From the NCBI GenBank assembly GCA_021324975.1, contig JAJPIA010000033.1, positions 1 to 47,672 of the forward strand: a DNA stretch of 47,672 nt. The letters are read 5' to 3'. The number at the start of each line of letters is the position of its first letter. Position 1 is the first letter of the stretch. The notes under the pieces are model-generated. The model saw only the letters and a program-made list of their open reading frames with translations, made no database searches and was not told the origin of the DNA. The stretch is from Bacillota bacterium (GTDB lineage: Bacteria; Sysuimicrobiota; Sysuimicrobiia; Sysuimicrobiales; Segetimicrobiaceae). The translations under genes and the position numbers were made by a program. Positions 1 to 7,958 of the stretch are shown here, piece by piece.

Positions 1-107
1 CCGGATCGCCGGGGCGCGGGGTAACGACGCGACCGAGTCGTGACGATGTCGGAAACGTCCCTCGCGGACGCGCCGGATCGCCGGGGCGCGGGGTAACGAC
101 GCGACCG
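1..107. repeat. 35-bp direct repeat, 72-bp period, cut by window edge
   Basis: Bases 1-35 recur exactly at 73-107, separated by 37 different bases, so the repeat period is 72 bp (24 codons). The first copy starts at the window edge, so more copies may lie to the left. The unit is GC-rich. One plus-strand frame (from base 3) stays open through both copies to about base 206, so it could be the tail of a repetitive coding region, but no gene can be assigned. No gene is seen in 1-205. Confidence 0.7.
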
Positions 108-205
108 GATGCGTCATGGGCACGAGACGGGGATCGTCCCTCCGAGTGGTCTCCGCCGCCATTTCATCGAACAGTGGGACTGTACCGACCGATTGTAAAG
201 GTTGG

Positions 206-790
206 TTAAAGGACGCCTTCCACGTCGAGGTTGAGCGCCGCCAGCCGCCGATCGAGCTTCAGCATGCGCCGGCGAAATTCGATGTCCACGGAGACGGCGT
301 CGCTGACATAGGCCAACATCGTTGACGCGTCCGCGCCCTGCCTGCGCCGCTCACGCTCCCAGAGTGACTCCGCCAGCTGGCGTACCAAGGTCTTGATCTC
401 CGCGTGCTCGCCGTTGATCGGCGAACGGGCGCCCATGTCGGCCTCGGCGCGGCGCGGCTCGCCGTGTCCCTGGCTCGGCCTGCTCGTTTCCGCGGCGGCG
501 CCCTGCGTGGCGAGCGGGGTCGTTGCGATCACGGCATCACGTGTCCGGCAGCGGTCGAGATCTTGGCGCAGCACGGCCACCCGCATGGCGAGATCCTCGA
601 CGGTGGCCTGGGTGCGCTCAAGCTCCGCCTGAGCCATATTGCGCTCTTGGATCAAGCGATTCATCTCTTCGCTCATCCGATCCGAAGCCGTCGCGACCTC
701 GCCAAGAAACAGAGATACCTCGCGCGCGCTTACACCGAACAGCCTGCGGGAAAAACGCCGCGTCAGTATCGTCGCCGACTGTAACAGCAT
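206..790 (-). CDS. DivIVA-like coiled-coil protein
   Basis: A 194-residue protein. Residues about 8-35 read LTRRFSRRLFGVSAREVSLF and continue LGEV, which fits the DivIVA N-terminal pattern (F, then G-[YV], then E-V-x2-F-L) followed by a heptad-like coiled coil to about residue 80. A Pro/Gly-rich linker and a second charged helical region (about 125-190) follow. DivIVA-family proteins bind curved or polar membrane and recruit partners for division or envelope growth; that role is inferred here. A GAGGG motif lies about 7 bases before the ATG at 790. The gene is divergent from the response regulator at 1073 and sits beside the polysaccharide locus, so polar or septal placement of envelope synthesis is a possible job. 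The similarity is by eye and confined to the N-terminus; it could be an unrelated coiled-coil protein. Confidence 0.6.
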   Translation of the reverse strand: MLLQSATILTRRFSRRLFGVSAREVSLFLGEVATASDRMSEEMNRLIQERNMAQAELERTQATVEDLAMRVAVLRQDLDRCRTRDAVIATTPLATQGAAAETSRPSQGHGEPRRAEADMGARSPINGEHAEIKTLVRQLAESLWERERRRQGADASTMLAYVSDAVSVDIEFRRRMLKLDRRLAALNLDVEGVL

Positions 791-924
791 GCTCGTCCCT
801 CACAGCATGGTGCTTCTCGGTGTCGCCGTCCGAACGAAAGAGCGGTAAGCGCGTCCTTCGAAACTTTGGGCGAAGATCCTGCTCAATGCTCGTCGGTGGC
901 GCTGCAAGCACATTGCTCCGTTTC

Positions 925-943
925 TTAACTTTATGTTAACTTT
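925..943. promoter_or_regulatory. Tandem TTAACTTT repeats upstream of the response regulator
   Basis: TTAACTTT occurs at 925-932 and again at 936-943, an 11-base step, about one helical turn. The stretch is strikingly AT-rich inside a GC-rich divergent intergenic region (791-1072). Same-face direct repeats of this kind often bind a regulator dimer. The sequence CTTTATGTTAA within it recurs at 43900-43910 upstream of the response-regulator paralog. Its function is inferred only. Confidence 0.4.
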
Positions 944-1072
944 GTGGGTACTCCATCCGCTAATTGTCGAAACTTACAGAGCCGTCGGCGGCAACGGACG
1001 GGCTCGCACAGCGTACGGAGGATGTGGCCTCGGCTCGGGGGGGAGGAGCGCCCGGGGTCGGAGGGCCGGCCC

Positions 1073-1738
1073 GTGAACGGAAAGACGGGCATGAACGGGA
1101 AGACGGGTGTCCTGATCGTGGAGCCCCACCCGGTAACGCGGATTGGGTTACAGTGCGTGCTTCAGCGCGACCCCTCGCTCGATGTTCTCGGAACCGCCGG
1201 AACGGCCGCCGATGCGCTTGAGCAGTGTGCCCGCTTCCATCCATCGATTGCAACCATGGAGGTCGTGCTCCCCGACGGCTCGGGGGTCGACCTGTGCCGA
1301 ACGCTCAAGCGGTTGTCCCCGCAGACGCACGTGCTCATCCTGAGCGGCGTCGACGACGATGCCACGGTGTTTGGAGCCATTGGCGCCGGCGCCTCTGGAT
1401 ACGTCCTGAAGGATATTTCTCCCGAGGCGCTGGTGCAGGCACTCTACGCGCTTCGCAACGGCCAGGCGATGCTCCATCCCGGCGTCGCCAGGCGGATGCT
1501 TGACCAGTTTTCGCGGGTCGATGGCCGAGGGCAACCGCACAATGGGAGGCTGACGGGCCGCGAGACCGAAATCCTCGTCGAGGTCGCGAAAGGCGCAACG
1601 AACAAAGAGATCGCGCGGCGGCTGTACATCTCAGAGAGCACCGTCAAAAGCCGTCTCCGAACCGTCTTCGAGCGCGTCGGCGTGCACGATCGCACCCAAG
1701 CCGCGGCCTACGCCATTCGCGAAGGATACATGCGATAG
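1073..1738 (+). CDS. NarL/FixJ-type response regulator with Asp-to-Glu receiver
   Basis: A 221-residue protein with an N-terminal receiver domain (about 12-130) and a C-terminal LuxR/GerE helix-turn-helix (about 155-215, motif LTGRETEILVEVAKG, then NKEIARRLYISESTVKSRL). I chose GTG 1073 because GGAGGG at 1060-1065 sits 7 bases upstream; an in-frame ATG at 944 lacks this and would add a non-homologous leader. The usual acidic pair near the start is Glu-Pro (VEPHP). The phospho-acceptor position is Glu63 in MEVVLP instead of Asp. Ser91 (LILSG) and the switch Lys113 (YVLKD) are kept. No histidine kinase is nearby. It probably regulates the polysaccharide genes that follow on the same strand, possibly without phosphorylation. 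A paralog with Asp is at 44187. Confidence 0.9.
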   Translation: MNGKTGMNGKTGVLIVEPHPVTRIGLQCVLQRDPSLDVLGTAGTAADALEQCARFHPSIATMEVVLPDGSGVDLCRTLKRLSPQTHVLILSGVDDDATVFGAIGAGASGYVLKDISPEALVQALYALRNGQAMLHPGVARRMLDQFSRVDGRGQPHNGRLTGRETEILVEVAKGATNKEIARRLYISESTVKSRLRTVFERVGVHDRTQAAAYAIREGYMR

Positions 1739-1967
1739 GCGGGCGCGACCCACACACCGCCCGGGCCGCCCCCGCCGCGTCGCGACTACCTCCGCCTGCC
1801 TGCCGGCGCCCTGCCCGCCCGAGATCGTTGGGTCTGCCGGGTAGCGCCATCAGGGCATCGCATATGCCCAAGCGATAGCCAACGCGGTCTGCCCGGGGGC
1901 TTGCCTGCCGATCGGGGCGCGTGGTAGAGGTGGTGGAGAATCGCGGGGACCACGCGGAGGAACGTAT

Positions 1968-1994
1968 ATGCGCGCGGACCGACGTACGAGATGA
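1968..1994 (+). CDS. 8-codon leader ORF translationally coupled to next gene
   Basis: The frame MRADRRTR has a textbook GGAGG at 1956-1960, 7 bases before its ATG. Its TGA (1992-1994) overlaps the ATG of the next gene (1991-1993) in an ATGA junction. The downstream gene has no good ribosome binding site of its own, so its translation may depend on ribosomes finishing this peptide. The peptide is Arg-rich (four of eight residues), which might allow codon-dependent control, but that is inference. Confidence 0.45.
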   Translation: MRADRRTR

Positions 1995-2527
1995 ACCACA
2001 CTCTCACTTCCACGAAGCCGAGCCCGTCCCGGCGTGCCGGCAACGAGGAGGTGGTCGATTTGTCGCCGCATTCCGGTGACGGGCACGCGCAGCACATCCG
2101 CAGCCTCCGTCAATCCCTGGCCGACACGATCGATACACTCAGCGGGCGCTTGCTGAGCATCATCCGCAGCGGAGCGCGCTGGGCGATGCCCGTCGAGGAC
2201 GTCACGGCCGAGCTCACAGCCTTGTCCGACGATCTCAAACGCTGTTATCGTCGGGTCCGCGAGGTCGACGAACGAACCGACCTCGACTACGACGATACCA
2301 CGGCGGTGAAGCGCCTCGACGACTACTGCATCTGGCTGTTCCACAAGATTCACCTGGAGCGACTATTTCTCGAGAAGTTTGCGCTCGAAGCCAAACTGCG
2401 CGGCTTAGTCTCGGAGGACGCGTTTCGAATCTACGAGGCGCTGCTCGAAGCGGAGGACGAGGAGCACCGGCTGCTGACGAGCGGCGCGGACAAGATCCGC
2501 GAGCAACTGCTGACCAACGACCGCTAA
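1991..2527 (+). CDS. Hypothetical helical protein
   Basis: A 178-residue protein that I do not recognise. Residues about 1-35 are polar and probably disordered; the rest looks like an all-alpha bundle rich in Leu, Glu, Arg and Asp, with heptad-like stretches (about 38-60, 75-95, 110-170). There is no signal peptide or membrane segment. The start ATG overlaps the stop of an 8-codon leader ORF. It lies between the response regulator and the export genes, on the same strand, so it may belong to the same transcription unit or act as an accessory regulator. 285 bases without another gene separate it from the SLBB protein, which could hold the main promoter of the locus; I see no strong sigma-70 consensus there. 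Confidence 0.7.
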   Translation: MNHTLTSTKPSPSRRAGNEEVVDLSPHSGDGHAQHIRSLRQSLADTIDTLSGRLLSIIRSGARWAMPVEDVTAELTALSDDLKRCYRRVREVDERTDLDYDDTTAVKRLDDYCIWLFHKIHLERLFLEKFALEAKLRGLVSEDAFRIYEALLEAEDEEHRLLTSGADKIREQLLTNDR

Positions 2528-2812
2528 TATCCAGGCACTCGACGCGCCCCTGAACCTTCACTGACCTCAGCCGCCGGCCGGCGTGGCGCCGGGCTTGTGC
2601 CCCGGTATCTCCCCCCCAATGGCCAACTGGTCATCTTCACCTGCCCGTCCGGCCTGGGACTAGGCGCCCTGCCGGCGCGCCACGCACGCCCGGGTGGCTC
2701 CGCGATTAGCGTCGACAGATCGCTTCTTCTCTCGCGGTCCATGTGATATCGCTGAGACCACCATCCAAGTTCCGCTACCGCTGCGTTCAGGCGCGATCGC
2801 TCGGAGGTCGAT

Positions 2813-4108
2813 ATGAGCCGCTCGGGAACGATCCGATCTGCCGTACTCCGCAACATCATCATCATCGTGGTCGCGATGCTCCTGGCGCCGTCGCCGGGGA
2901 GAGCGCAGCCGGCCACCGGCGCCTCCTCGTCGACCTCGGGCGGCGTCAGCGTGCCCGCAGGGGTCCACGGCGCGGGCACGGCGGCGGCCATCAGCGACTA
3001 TCTCCTCGGTCCCGGGGACGTGGTCAGCGTTTCCGTCTGGGGCTATCCGGACATGACGACCGAGATCGCGATTCGTCCCGACGGCAAGCTCACCCTGCCG
3101 CTGATCGGGTCCGTGCCCGCGGCCGGCGTCACCGTCGACGCGCTGACGAGCGCCCTCACGAAGGCCTACGCAGAGTACATCATCGATCCCCAGGTCACGG
3201 TGCTGATCAAACAGTACCGGAAGCTCACCGTGTCCGTCCTCGGGCAGGTGCAGCATCCCGGCGTGTACGAGCTGCCGGCCGGCGCCCGGGTCCTCAACGC
3301 CATCGCCGCGGCCGGCGGTTTGACGGAGGCCGCGGCGACCGAGGGCGTGCCGCTCATGCAGGCTGGCCGGCCCGCGTTCCAGATCGATCTGGCGCGGGCG
3401 CTCAAGGGCGACGAGAGCGCCAACGTGGCGCTCGGCGGCGGCGAGACGATCGTGGTCCCCGAGGACCTCGTCCACGTCATCAACGTGCAGGGCCAGATCG
3501 TTCGGCCCGGGCAGCTGCGCATGAAGGGCCCGATGCGCGTGCTCGATGCGCTGCTGCAGGCAGGCGGCCTCACGGACCACGCATCGCTCACCCAGGCGAC
3601 CCTCGTTCATGCGTCGGGGCAGAGCGAGCCGTTGGCGCTGGACAGCCTTCTCCTCCACCAAGACATGAGCGCGAACGTGCCTCTTCAACCCGGCGACAGC
3701 ATTTTCATTCCGGAAGAGACAAACAACAAGGTCTATGTTCTGGGGGACGTGCGCAATCCGGGCGTCTACCCGGTGCAGGCCCCGATCTCGCTCCTCCAGG
3801 CGCTTGCGCTTGCCGGCGGCCCGGAACAGCGCGGCATCGGAACGGCGAAGCAGGTCTACGTGCTGCGGCGCCCCGGCGTCTCCGAGAACATCGAGGCCGG
3901 CCCTGCCTCGCTGCAGCCACTTCCGAACGGCGGAACGATGCTCGCCGCGAACCTGCGGGAGCTGATGAAAAACCCCGCCCGCGGCGTCACGGTCCAGCCC
4001 GGCGACGTCATCGTGGTGCCGCAGACCGGCGTCGGCGGGCTCCAGGTGGTCGTCAACATCCTGGCCGGCCTCGCGAGCGTCTTCTACAATTTCAGGCCGC
4101 TCCCCTGA
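2813..4108 (+). CDS. Polysaccharide export protein, Wza-like, with three SLBB domains
   Basis: A 431-residue protein. It has a Sec signal peptide (basic start, hydrophobic core about 14-27, likely cut after GRA), but no lipobox Cys, unlike E. coli Wza. A Poly_export domain spans about 60-135 (DYLLGPGDVVSVSVWGYPDM). Three SLBB beta-grasp units start near residues 137 (VLGQVQHPGVYELPAG), 222 (VQGQIVRPGQLRMKG) and 306 (VLGDVRNPGVYPVQ). The family forms the outer-membrane or periplasmic exit channel for capsule and exopolysaccharide and docks on the Wzc-like partner encoded 14 bases downstream. GGAGGT stands 4 bases before the ATG. This gene opens the tightly packed biosynthetic run. The lack of a lipid anchor suggests a different attachment to the outer membrane or use of a partner. 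Confidence 0.93.
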   Translation: MSRSGTIRSAVLRNIIIIVVAMLLAPSPGRAQPATGASSSTSGGVSVPAGVHGAGTAAAISDYLLGPGDVVSVSVWGYPDMTTEIAIRPDGKLTLPLIGSVPAAGVTVDALTSALTKAYAEYIIDPQVTVLIKQYRKLTVSVLGQVQHPGVYELPAGARVLNAIAAAGGLTEAAATEGVPLMQAGRPAFQIDLARALKGDESANVALGGGETIVVPEDLVHVINVQGQIVRPGQLRMKGPMRVLDALLQAGGLTDHASLTQATLVHASGQSEPLALDSLLLHQDMSANVPLQPGDSIFIPEETNNKVYVLGDVRNPGVYPVQAPISLLQALALAGGPEQRGIGTAKQVYVLRRPGVSENIEAGPASLQPLPNGGTMLAANLRELMKNPARGVTVQPGDVIVVPQTGVGGLQVVVNILAGLASVFYNFRPLP

Positions 4109-4122
4109 CCCCGGAGGGCGCG

Positions 4123-6429
4123 ATGATGCGATACGAGATGCGATTTCGCGACGTGCTCGACATACTGCATCGGCGACGAGGGGGCATCGTCCGCGTCTTT
4201 GCGGTCTGCACCGCACTCGGGCTCGTCGCCTCGTTTGGTATGCGGCCGGTGTACCGAGCGTCTGCCCTCATTACGTCCGATAAAACGCCGCCGGTCGTGG
4301 TGCTCGACCAGCCGGGCTATGCGGGGCCCGGCGGCCCGCCGCCCGTGGGGGTGGACGGACTCGATGTGCCCACATTGGTGGCGTTGGTCAAGAGCGACGC
4401 CACGCGGACGCGCGCGCGGAAGATCCTCGCCCGCACCCTCGGCCCCCGGCGGGCAGACGACGCGCTCAAGGGGCTGCGGGCGCAGCCGCTCTGGGACACG
4501 CAGCTCGTCCGCGTCTCCGTCGAGCATGCCAATCGGCAGGTCGCCGCGGCCGCGGCGAACGCGGTCGCGGCCGCCTTGATCGATGTCGACGCCCGGTCGC
4601 GGAGGCAATGGGCGACGGGACTCCGCCGCTCGATTCAGCGGCAGCTCGCGGACAGCGATCCGAAGCTGCGCGCCGCCGAGGACGCGCTCGTGGCGTTTCG
4701 ATCCCAGCACGGCCAGGTTCCGCTGTCCGGCCAGACGGACCAGACCACAAACGAACTGGCCCAGATGGAGGCGCAGCGCGTTGAGGTCGGATTGCAACAG
4801 CAAGAGGTCCGGGCCCGCATCGACGCGGCGCGCAGCCGTCTCGCGCAGCAGGCCCGTATTTCCCCCACGGAGTGGCGGCCGAGTCCGTTGATCTCGACGC
4901 TGCAGACCCAGCTCGCCACCGAGGAGATCGAGCTATCCGGGCTGCAGCGCCAATTCACACCCAAGCATCCGGCGCTGCTCAACGTCGAGGCCAAGATCGA
5001 GGAGACCAAACGCCGTCTCGACGCCGAGCTCGCCAATAGCCTAGAGATCGACCAGTACGGGGTGGATCCGACCTACCAGCAACTCATGCAGCAGCTGCGG
5101 CAGGACGAGGTCGCCAGCGCGGCCTTTACGGCGCGTGATCAGGCCCTGCAGGCGTCGATCGCGGAGGCCGAAGGCCGCATCGAATCGCTGCCGGCGGCAG
5201 AAGTCGCCCAAGCGCGGCTCGCCCGCGACGCAAAAGAAGCTGAGGAAATCCATCAGATCCTCACCGAGAAGCTGCAGCAGGCGATGGTCGCGGAAAGCTC
5301 GATCGGCAGCGTCGTTCGCATCGTGGACGGCGCGGTTCCACCCCACGGACCGGTGCGGTCTCGCTGGCTCGGCCTGTTGTTCGGGGCCGTCCTCGGGGGG
5401 CTGTTCGGCCTGGGCGGGGCGCTCGTTCGAGAGCACGTCAGCAACCCGATCAAGTCAGTGGACCACGCGCAGCGCCTCGTGAGCGCGCCCGTGCTCGGCG
5501 CGGTCCCACGCCTCGGAGGAGCGCGCGGTCGCCTTGGCAACGACGGCACCGCGGCGCCGCCTCCGGTGACGAGCTCGCGGTGGTCGTTCCTCCCCGGCCG
5601 GGGACGCCCGGCGGCGCGGATGCGGCTCGCAGGGCAGTGGCGCGCGGCATTCGCCGAGTCGTTCAAATACTTGGGCGCAAACGTCCATGCCGCCGAGACG
5701 ACCCAGCGCGGACGGGACGGCCGTGCGGCACGCACGTTGCTCGTGACAAGCCCCGGCGTCGGGGAAGGCACCGCGATGGTGGCGGCAAATCTGGCGGTCG
5801 CGTTGGCGCAGGGTGGCCAGCGCGTCATGCTCGTCGAGTGTGACATGCGACGCCCCGAACTGGCCCGCGCGTGGGCGCTCCGCGACTGCGAGCACGAGGC
5901 CTCGGAGGGACTGGCCAATGTGCTCGCCGGGGACCGCCAGGAGCACGAAGTCCTGCATCGCACCGCGGTGCGGAACCTGTGGTTCCTGCCGGCCGGGAAG
6001 CTGCCGGGGTATGCGTCGGATCTGCTCGGCAGCCAGCGGATGCGGGAGTTCCTCACTCAGGATCGAGCGCACGCCGACGTGGTCGTCCTCGCGGGAGCCC
6101 CTCTCCTCCCCGTCCCGGACGCAACCGTCCTTGCGGGCGTGGTGGATGGCACGCTCCTCGTCCTGGCCATCGGTACGACGCCCTGTGAAGCCGCCGCGAA
6201 AGCGTGCGCGCAACTCGCCACCGCCGGCGCCTGCCTGCTGGGCACGGTCGTCACCGGTGTGCCGACGGGCGGGATCGGAGCCTACAGCAACTACTACGCG
6301 GGCTACTACGACGATGACCCCGGCACCGCATGGTACGTCCGCCCGGCCGTCACGCGCGTCGCCGTGCCGCCACGCGCCCATGCCGAGGTCGCTCCGGTGC
6401 CTTCCGCGCCTCGCGCGACCGGAGCGTAG
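4123..6429 (+). CDS. Wzc-like polysaccharide co-polymerase with degenerate tyrosine-kinase domain
   Basis: A 768-residue protein. A Wzz-type chain-length domain has transmembrane helices near 26-44 and 405-430 with a long periplasmic coiled coil (about 165-390) between them. A cytoplasmic CpsD/BY-kinase-like domain follows (about 505-715). The kinase signatures are eroded: the Walker A loop reads GVGEGTAM (545-552), with Thr550 where Lys is expected; the A-prime motif is VECDMRRP (571-578), with Glu for the first Asp; Walker B is VVVLAGAP (653-660), without Asp. Yet a Tyr-rich tail, YSNYYAGYYDDD then AWY (721-738), of the kind normally autophosphorylated, is present. GGAGGG precedes the ATG. 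It probably sets chain length and links the Wzy polymerase to the export channel, but may no longer bind ATP. Confidence 0.9.
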   Translation: MMRYEMRFRDVLDILHRRRGGIVRVFAVCTALGLVASFGMRPVYRASALITSDKTPPVVVLDQPGYAGPGGPPPVGVDGLDVPTLVALVKSDATRTRARKILARTLGPRRADDALKGLRAQPLWDTQLVRVSVEHANRQVAAAAANAVAAALIDVDARSRRQWATGLRRSIQRQLADSDPKLRAAEDALVAFRSQHGQVPLSGQTDQTTNELAQMEAQRVEVGLQQQEVRARIDAARSRLAQQARISPTEWRPSPLISTLQTQLATEEIELSGLQRQFTPKHPALLNVEAKIEETKRRLDAELANSLEIDQYGVDPTYQQLMQQLRQDEVASAAFTARDQALQASIAEAEGRIESLPAAEVAQARLARDAKEAEEIHQILTEKLQQAMVAESSIGSVVRIVDGAVPPHGPVRSRWLGLLFGAVLGGLFGLGGALVREHVSNPIKSVDHAQRLVSAPVLGAVPRLGGARGRLGNDGTAAPPPVTSSRWSFLPGRGRPAARMRLAGQWRAAFAESFKYLGANVHAAETTQRGRDGRAARTLLVTSPGVGEGTAMVAANLAVALAQGGQRVMLVECDMRRPELARAWALRDCEHEASEGLANVLAGDRQEHEVLHRTAVRNLWFLPAGKLPGYASDLLGSQRMREFLTQDRAHADVVVLAGAPLLPVPDATVLAGVVDGTLLVLAIGTTPCEAAAKACAQLATAGACLLGTVVTGVPTGGIGAYSNYYAGYYDDDPGTAWYVRPAVTRVAVPPRAHAEVAPVPSAPRATGA

Positions 6430-6431
6430 CC

Positions 6432-7952
6432 GTGGCGGTGGGTCGCCTGACGCACGATACGCTTGCCGGCCTGGTGTGGTCCTTCCTGGGCGGGGGCGCA
6501 CGGGGCATCGGACAACTGGTGATCCTGGCGATTTTTGCCCGGGTTCTCACCGTCCAGGACTTCGGGATCGTGACGGTCGTGGTCGTCGTCGTGGGGCTCG
6601 CGTCGAACATCGCGAGTTTCGGCATCGCACCCGCGGTCGTGCAGTTGCCCGGGCTGCGGGCCGCGCACGTCCGGGTCGCGTTCACCGCATCGTTTCTGGT
6701 CGGGCTCGTGCTCGTCGGCCTGTTGTGGTCCATCGCACCCGGCCTCGGGTGGTATTTCCGCCTCGCGGGGCTCCCTCCGCTGCTCCGTGCCCTTGCGTGG
6801 CTCTGCCCGCTGCAGGGTGTGGCCGCCGTCGCCGAGGCGCTGCTGCAGCGTGCAATGCGCTTTCGGACGCTCGCGGGCGTAGACACCGCCGCGTGCCTGG
6901 GCGCATTTGGGACGACCGGGGTCGCCTTGGCGCTCGCCGGCTTCGGCGTGTGGGCACTCGTGTGGGCCTACCTGGCGCAGGCCGCGGTCAGGGCCGCCCT
7001 GCTCCTGGCACTCCAGGCGCGCCCGATGCCGTTTGCGCCCCTGCTCGAACGTGGACCGTTTCGCGACCTGGCCTGGTTCGGCGGCGGGTTCGTCATTGCC
7101 AAACTCTTGAACTACCTGGCCACGGAGGGCGACAACGTCGTGGTGGGAAGGGGCATGGGCGCGGAGGCCGTCGGGTTGTACGGCCGCGCCTACCAGCTGA
7201 TGGCGATGCCGGCCATGTTCATCGGCGAGATTCTGGACAAGGTTCTGTATCCCGGGATGGCCCGCGTCCAGCACGACGTGGAGCGGCTGGGGGTTGCCTA
7301 TACGCGCGCCGTAGGCCTGATCGCCCTGATCGTATTGCCCGTAAGCGCCGTGCTCGTTGTCACCGCGCCGGAGGTCGTTCGCCTGCTGCTCGGACCGAAG
7401 TGGACGGGCGTCGTCGCCCCGTTTCAAATTTTCGCAGCCGGTATGCTGCTGCGAACGAGCTACAAGATCAGCGACGCAATGGTCCGGGCCAAGGGGGCCG
7501 TGTATCGCCGCGCCTGGCGTCAGGCCGTTTACGCGCTGTGCGTGCTCGCGGCCGCCTGGATCGGACAGCGGTGGGGCCTTTCGGGCGTCGCGCTCGGGGT
7601 GACCGGGGCGATCGCCGTCAACTACGTCCTCATGGCCCATCTCAGCCTGAATCTCACGCGCCTGTCCTGGATGGCATTTTGGAGGGCGCATCTGCCGGGC
7701 CTCTGTCTCGGAGGCGTCGTAGGCATCGAGAGCGTGGCGGTCGTGGGAGCGCTCAGGAATTGGGGCACGCCGCCGGCGCTCACGGTGGCCGGCGCGGGTG
7801 TCCTCGTGCTCGTGAGCCTGCCGCTCTTGTTGTGGTGGGCACCGGATCCGTTTCTCGGCCGCGACGGGTCGTGGATGATGCGCGCGCTCGCGCCGTATCT
7901 CCCCGCCAGGTTCGGAAGCGCCGGCTGGGTTCGGCGGCTCTGCGCGAGGTGA
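6432..7952 (+). CDS. Polysaccharide flippase, Wzx/TuaB-like (MOP superfamily)
   Basis: A 506-residue integral membrane protein with about 12-14 hydrophobic helices and no soluble domain. It resembles the Polysacc_synt (WzxC/TuaB) branch, with VGLYGRAYQLMAMP in the middle and LLGPKW before a late helix, both typical of that group. These proteins flip undecaprenyl-diphosphate-linked repeat units across the inner membrane. I chose GTG 6432, two bases after the preceding stop codon, with GGAGCG just upstream; a longer in-frame start inside the previous gene would add a non-hydrophobic Arg-rich leader. Its place between the co-polymerase and the polymerase fits a Wzx/Wzy-dependent pathway. Confidence 0.9.
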   Translation: MAVGRLTHDTLAGLVWSFLGGGARGIGQLVILAIFARVLTVQDFGIVTVVVVVVGLASNIASFGIAPAVVQLPGLRAAHVRVAFTASFLVGLVLVGLLWSIAPGLGWYFRLAGLPPLLRALAWLCPLQGVAAVAEALLQRAMRFRTLAGVDTAACLGAFGTTGVALALAGFGVWALVWAYLAQAAVRAALLLALQARPMPFAPLLERGPFRDLAWFGGGFVIAKLLNYLATEGDNVVVGRGMGAEAVGLYGRAYQLMAMPAMFIGEILDKVLYPGMARVQHDVERLGVAYTRAVGLIALIVLPVSAVLVVTAPEVVRLLLGPKWTGVVAPFQIFAAGMLLRTSYKISDAMVRAKGAVYRRAWRQAVYALCVLAAAWIGQRWGLSGVALGVTGAIAVNYVLMAHLSLNLTRLSWMAFWRAHLPGLCLGGVVGIESVAVVGALRNWGTPPALTVAGAGVLVLVSLPLLLWWAPDPFLGRDGSWMMRALAPYLPARFGSAGWVRRLCAR

Positions 7953-7958
7953 CGGAGG

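Noticed and set aside
2743-4122. In-frame upstream extension of the Wzc-like gene to 2743
   Set aside because: It overlaps the whole SLBB export gene and reads as Arg/Gly-rich noise; GGAGGG and ATG at 4123 plus homology to Wzz starts decide for the short form.
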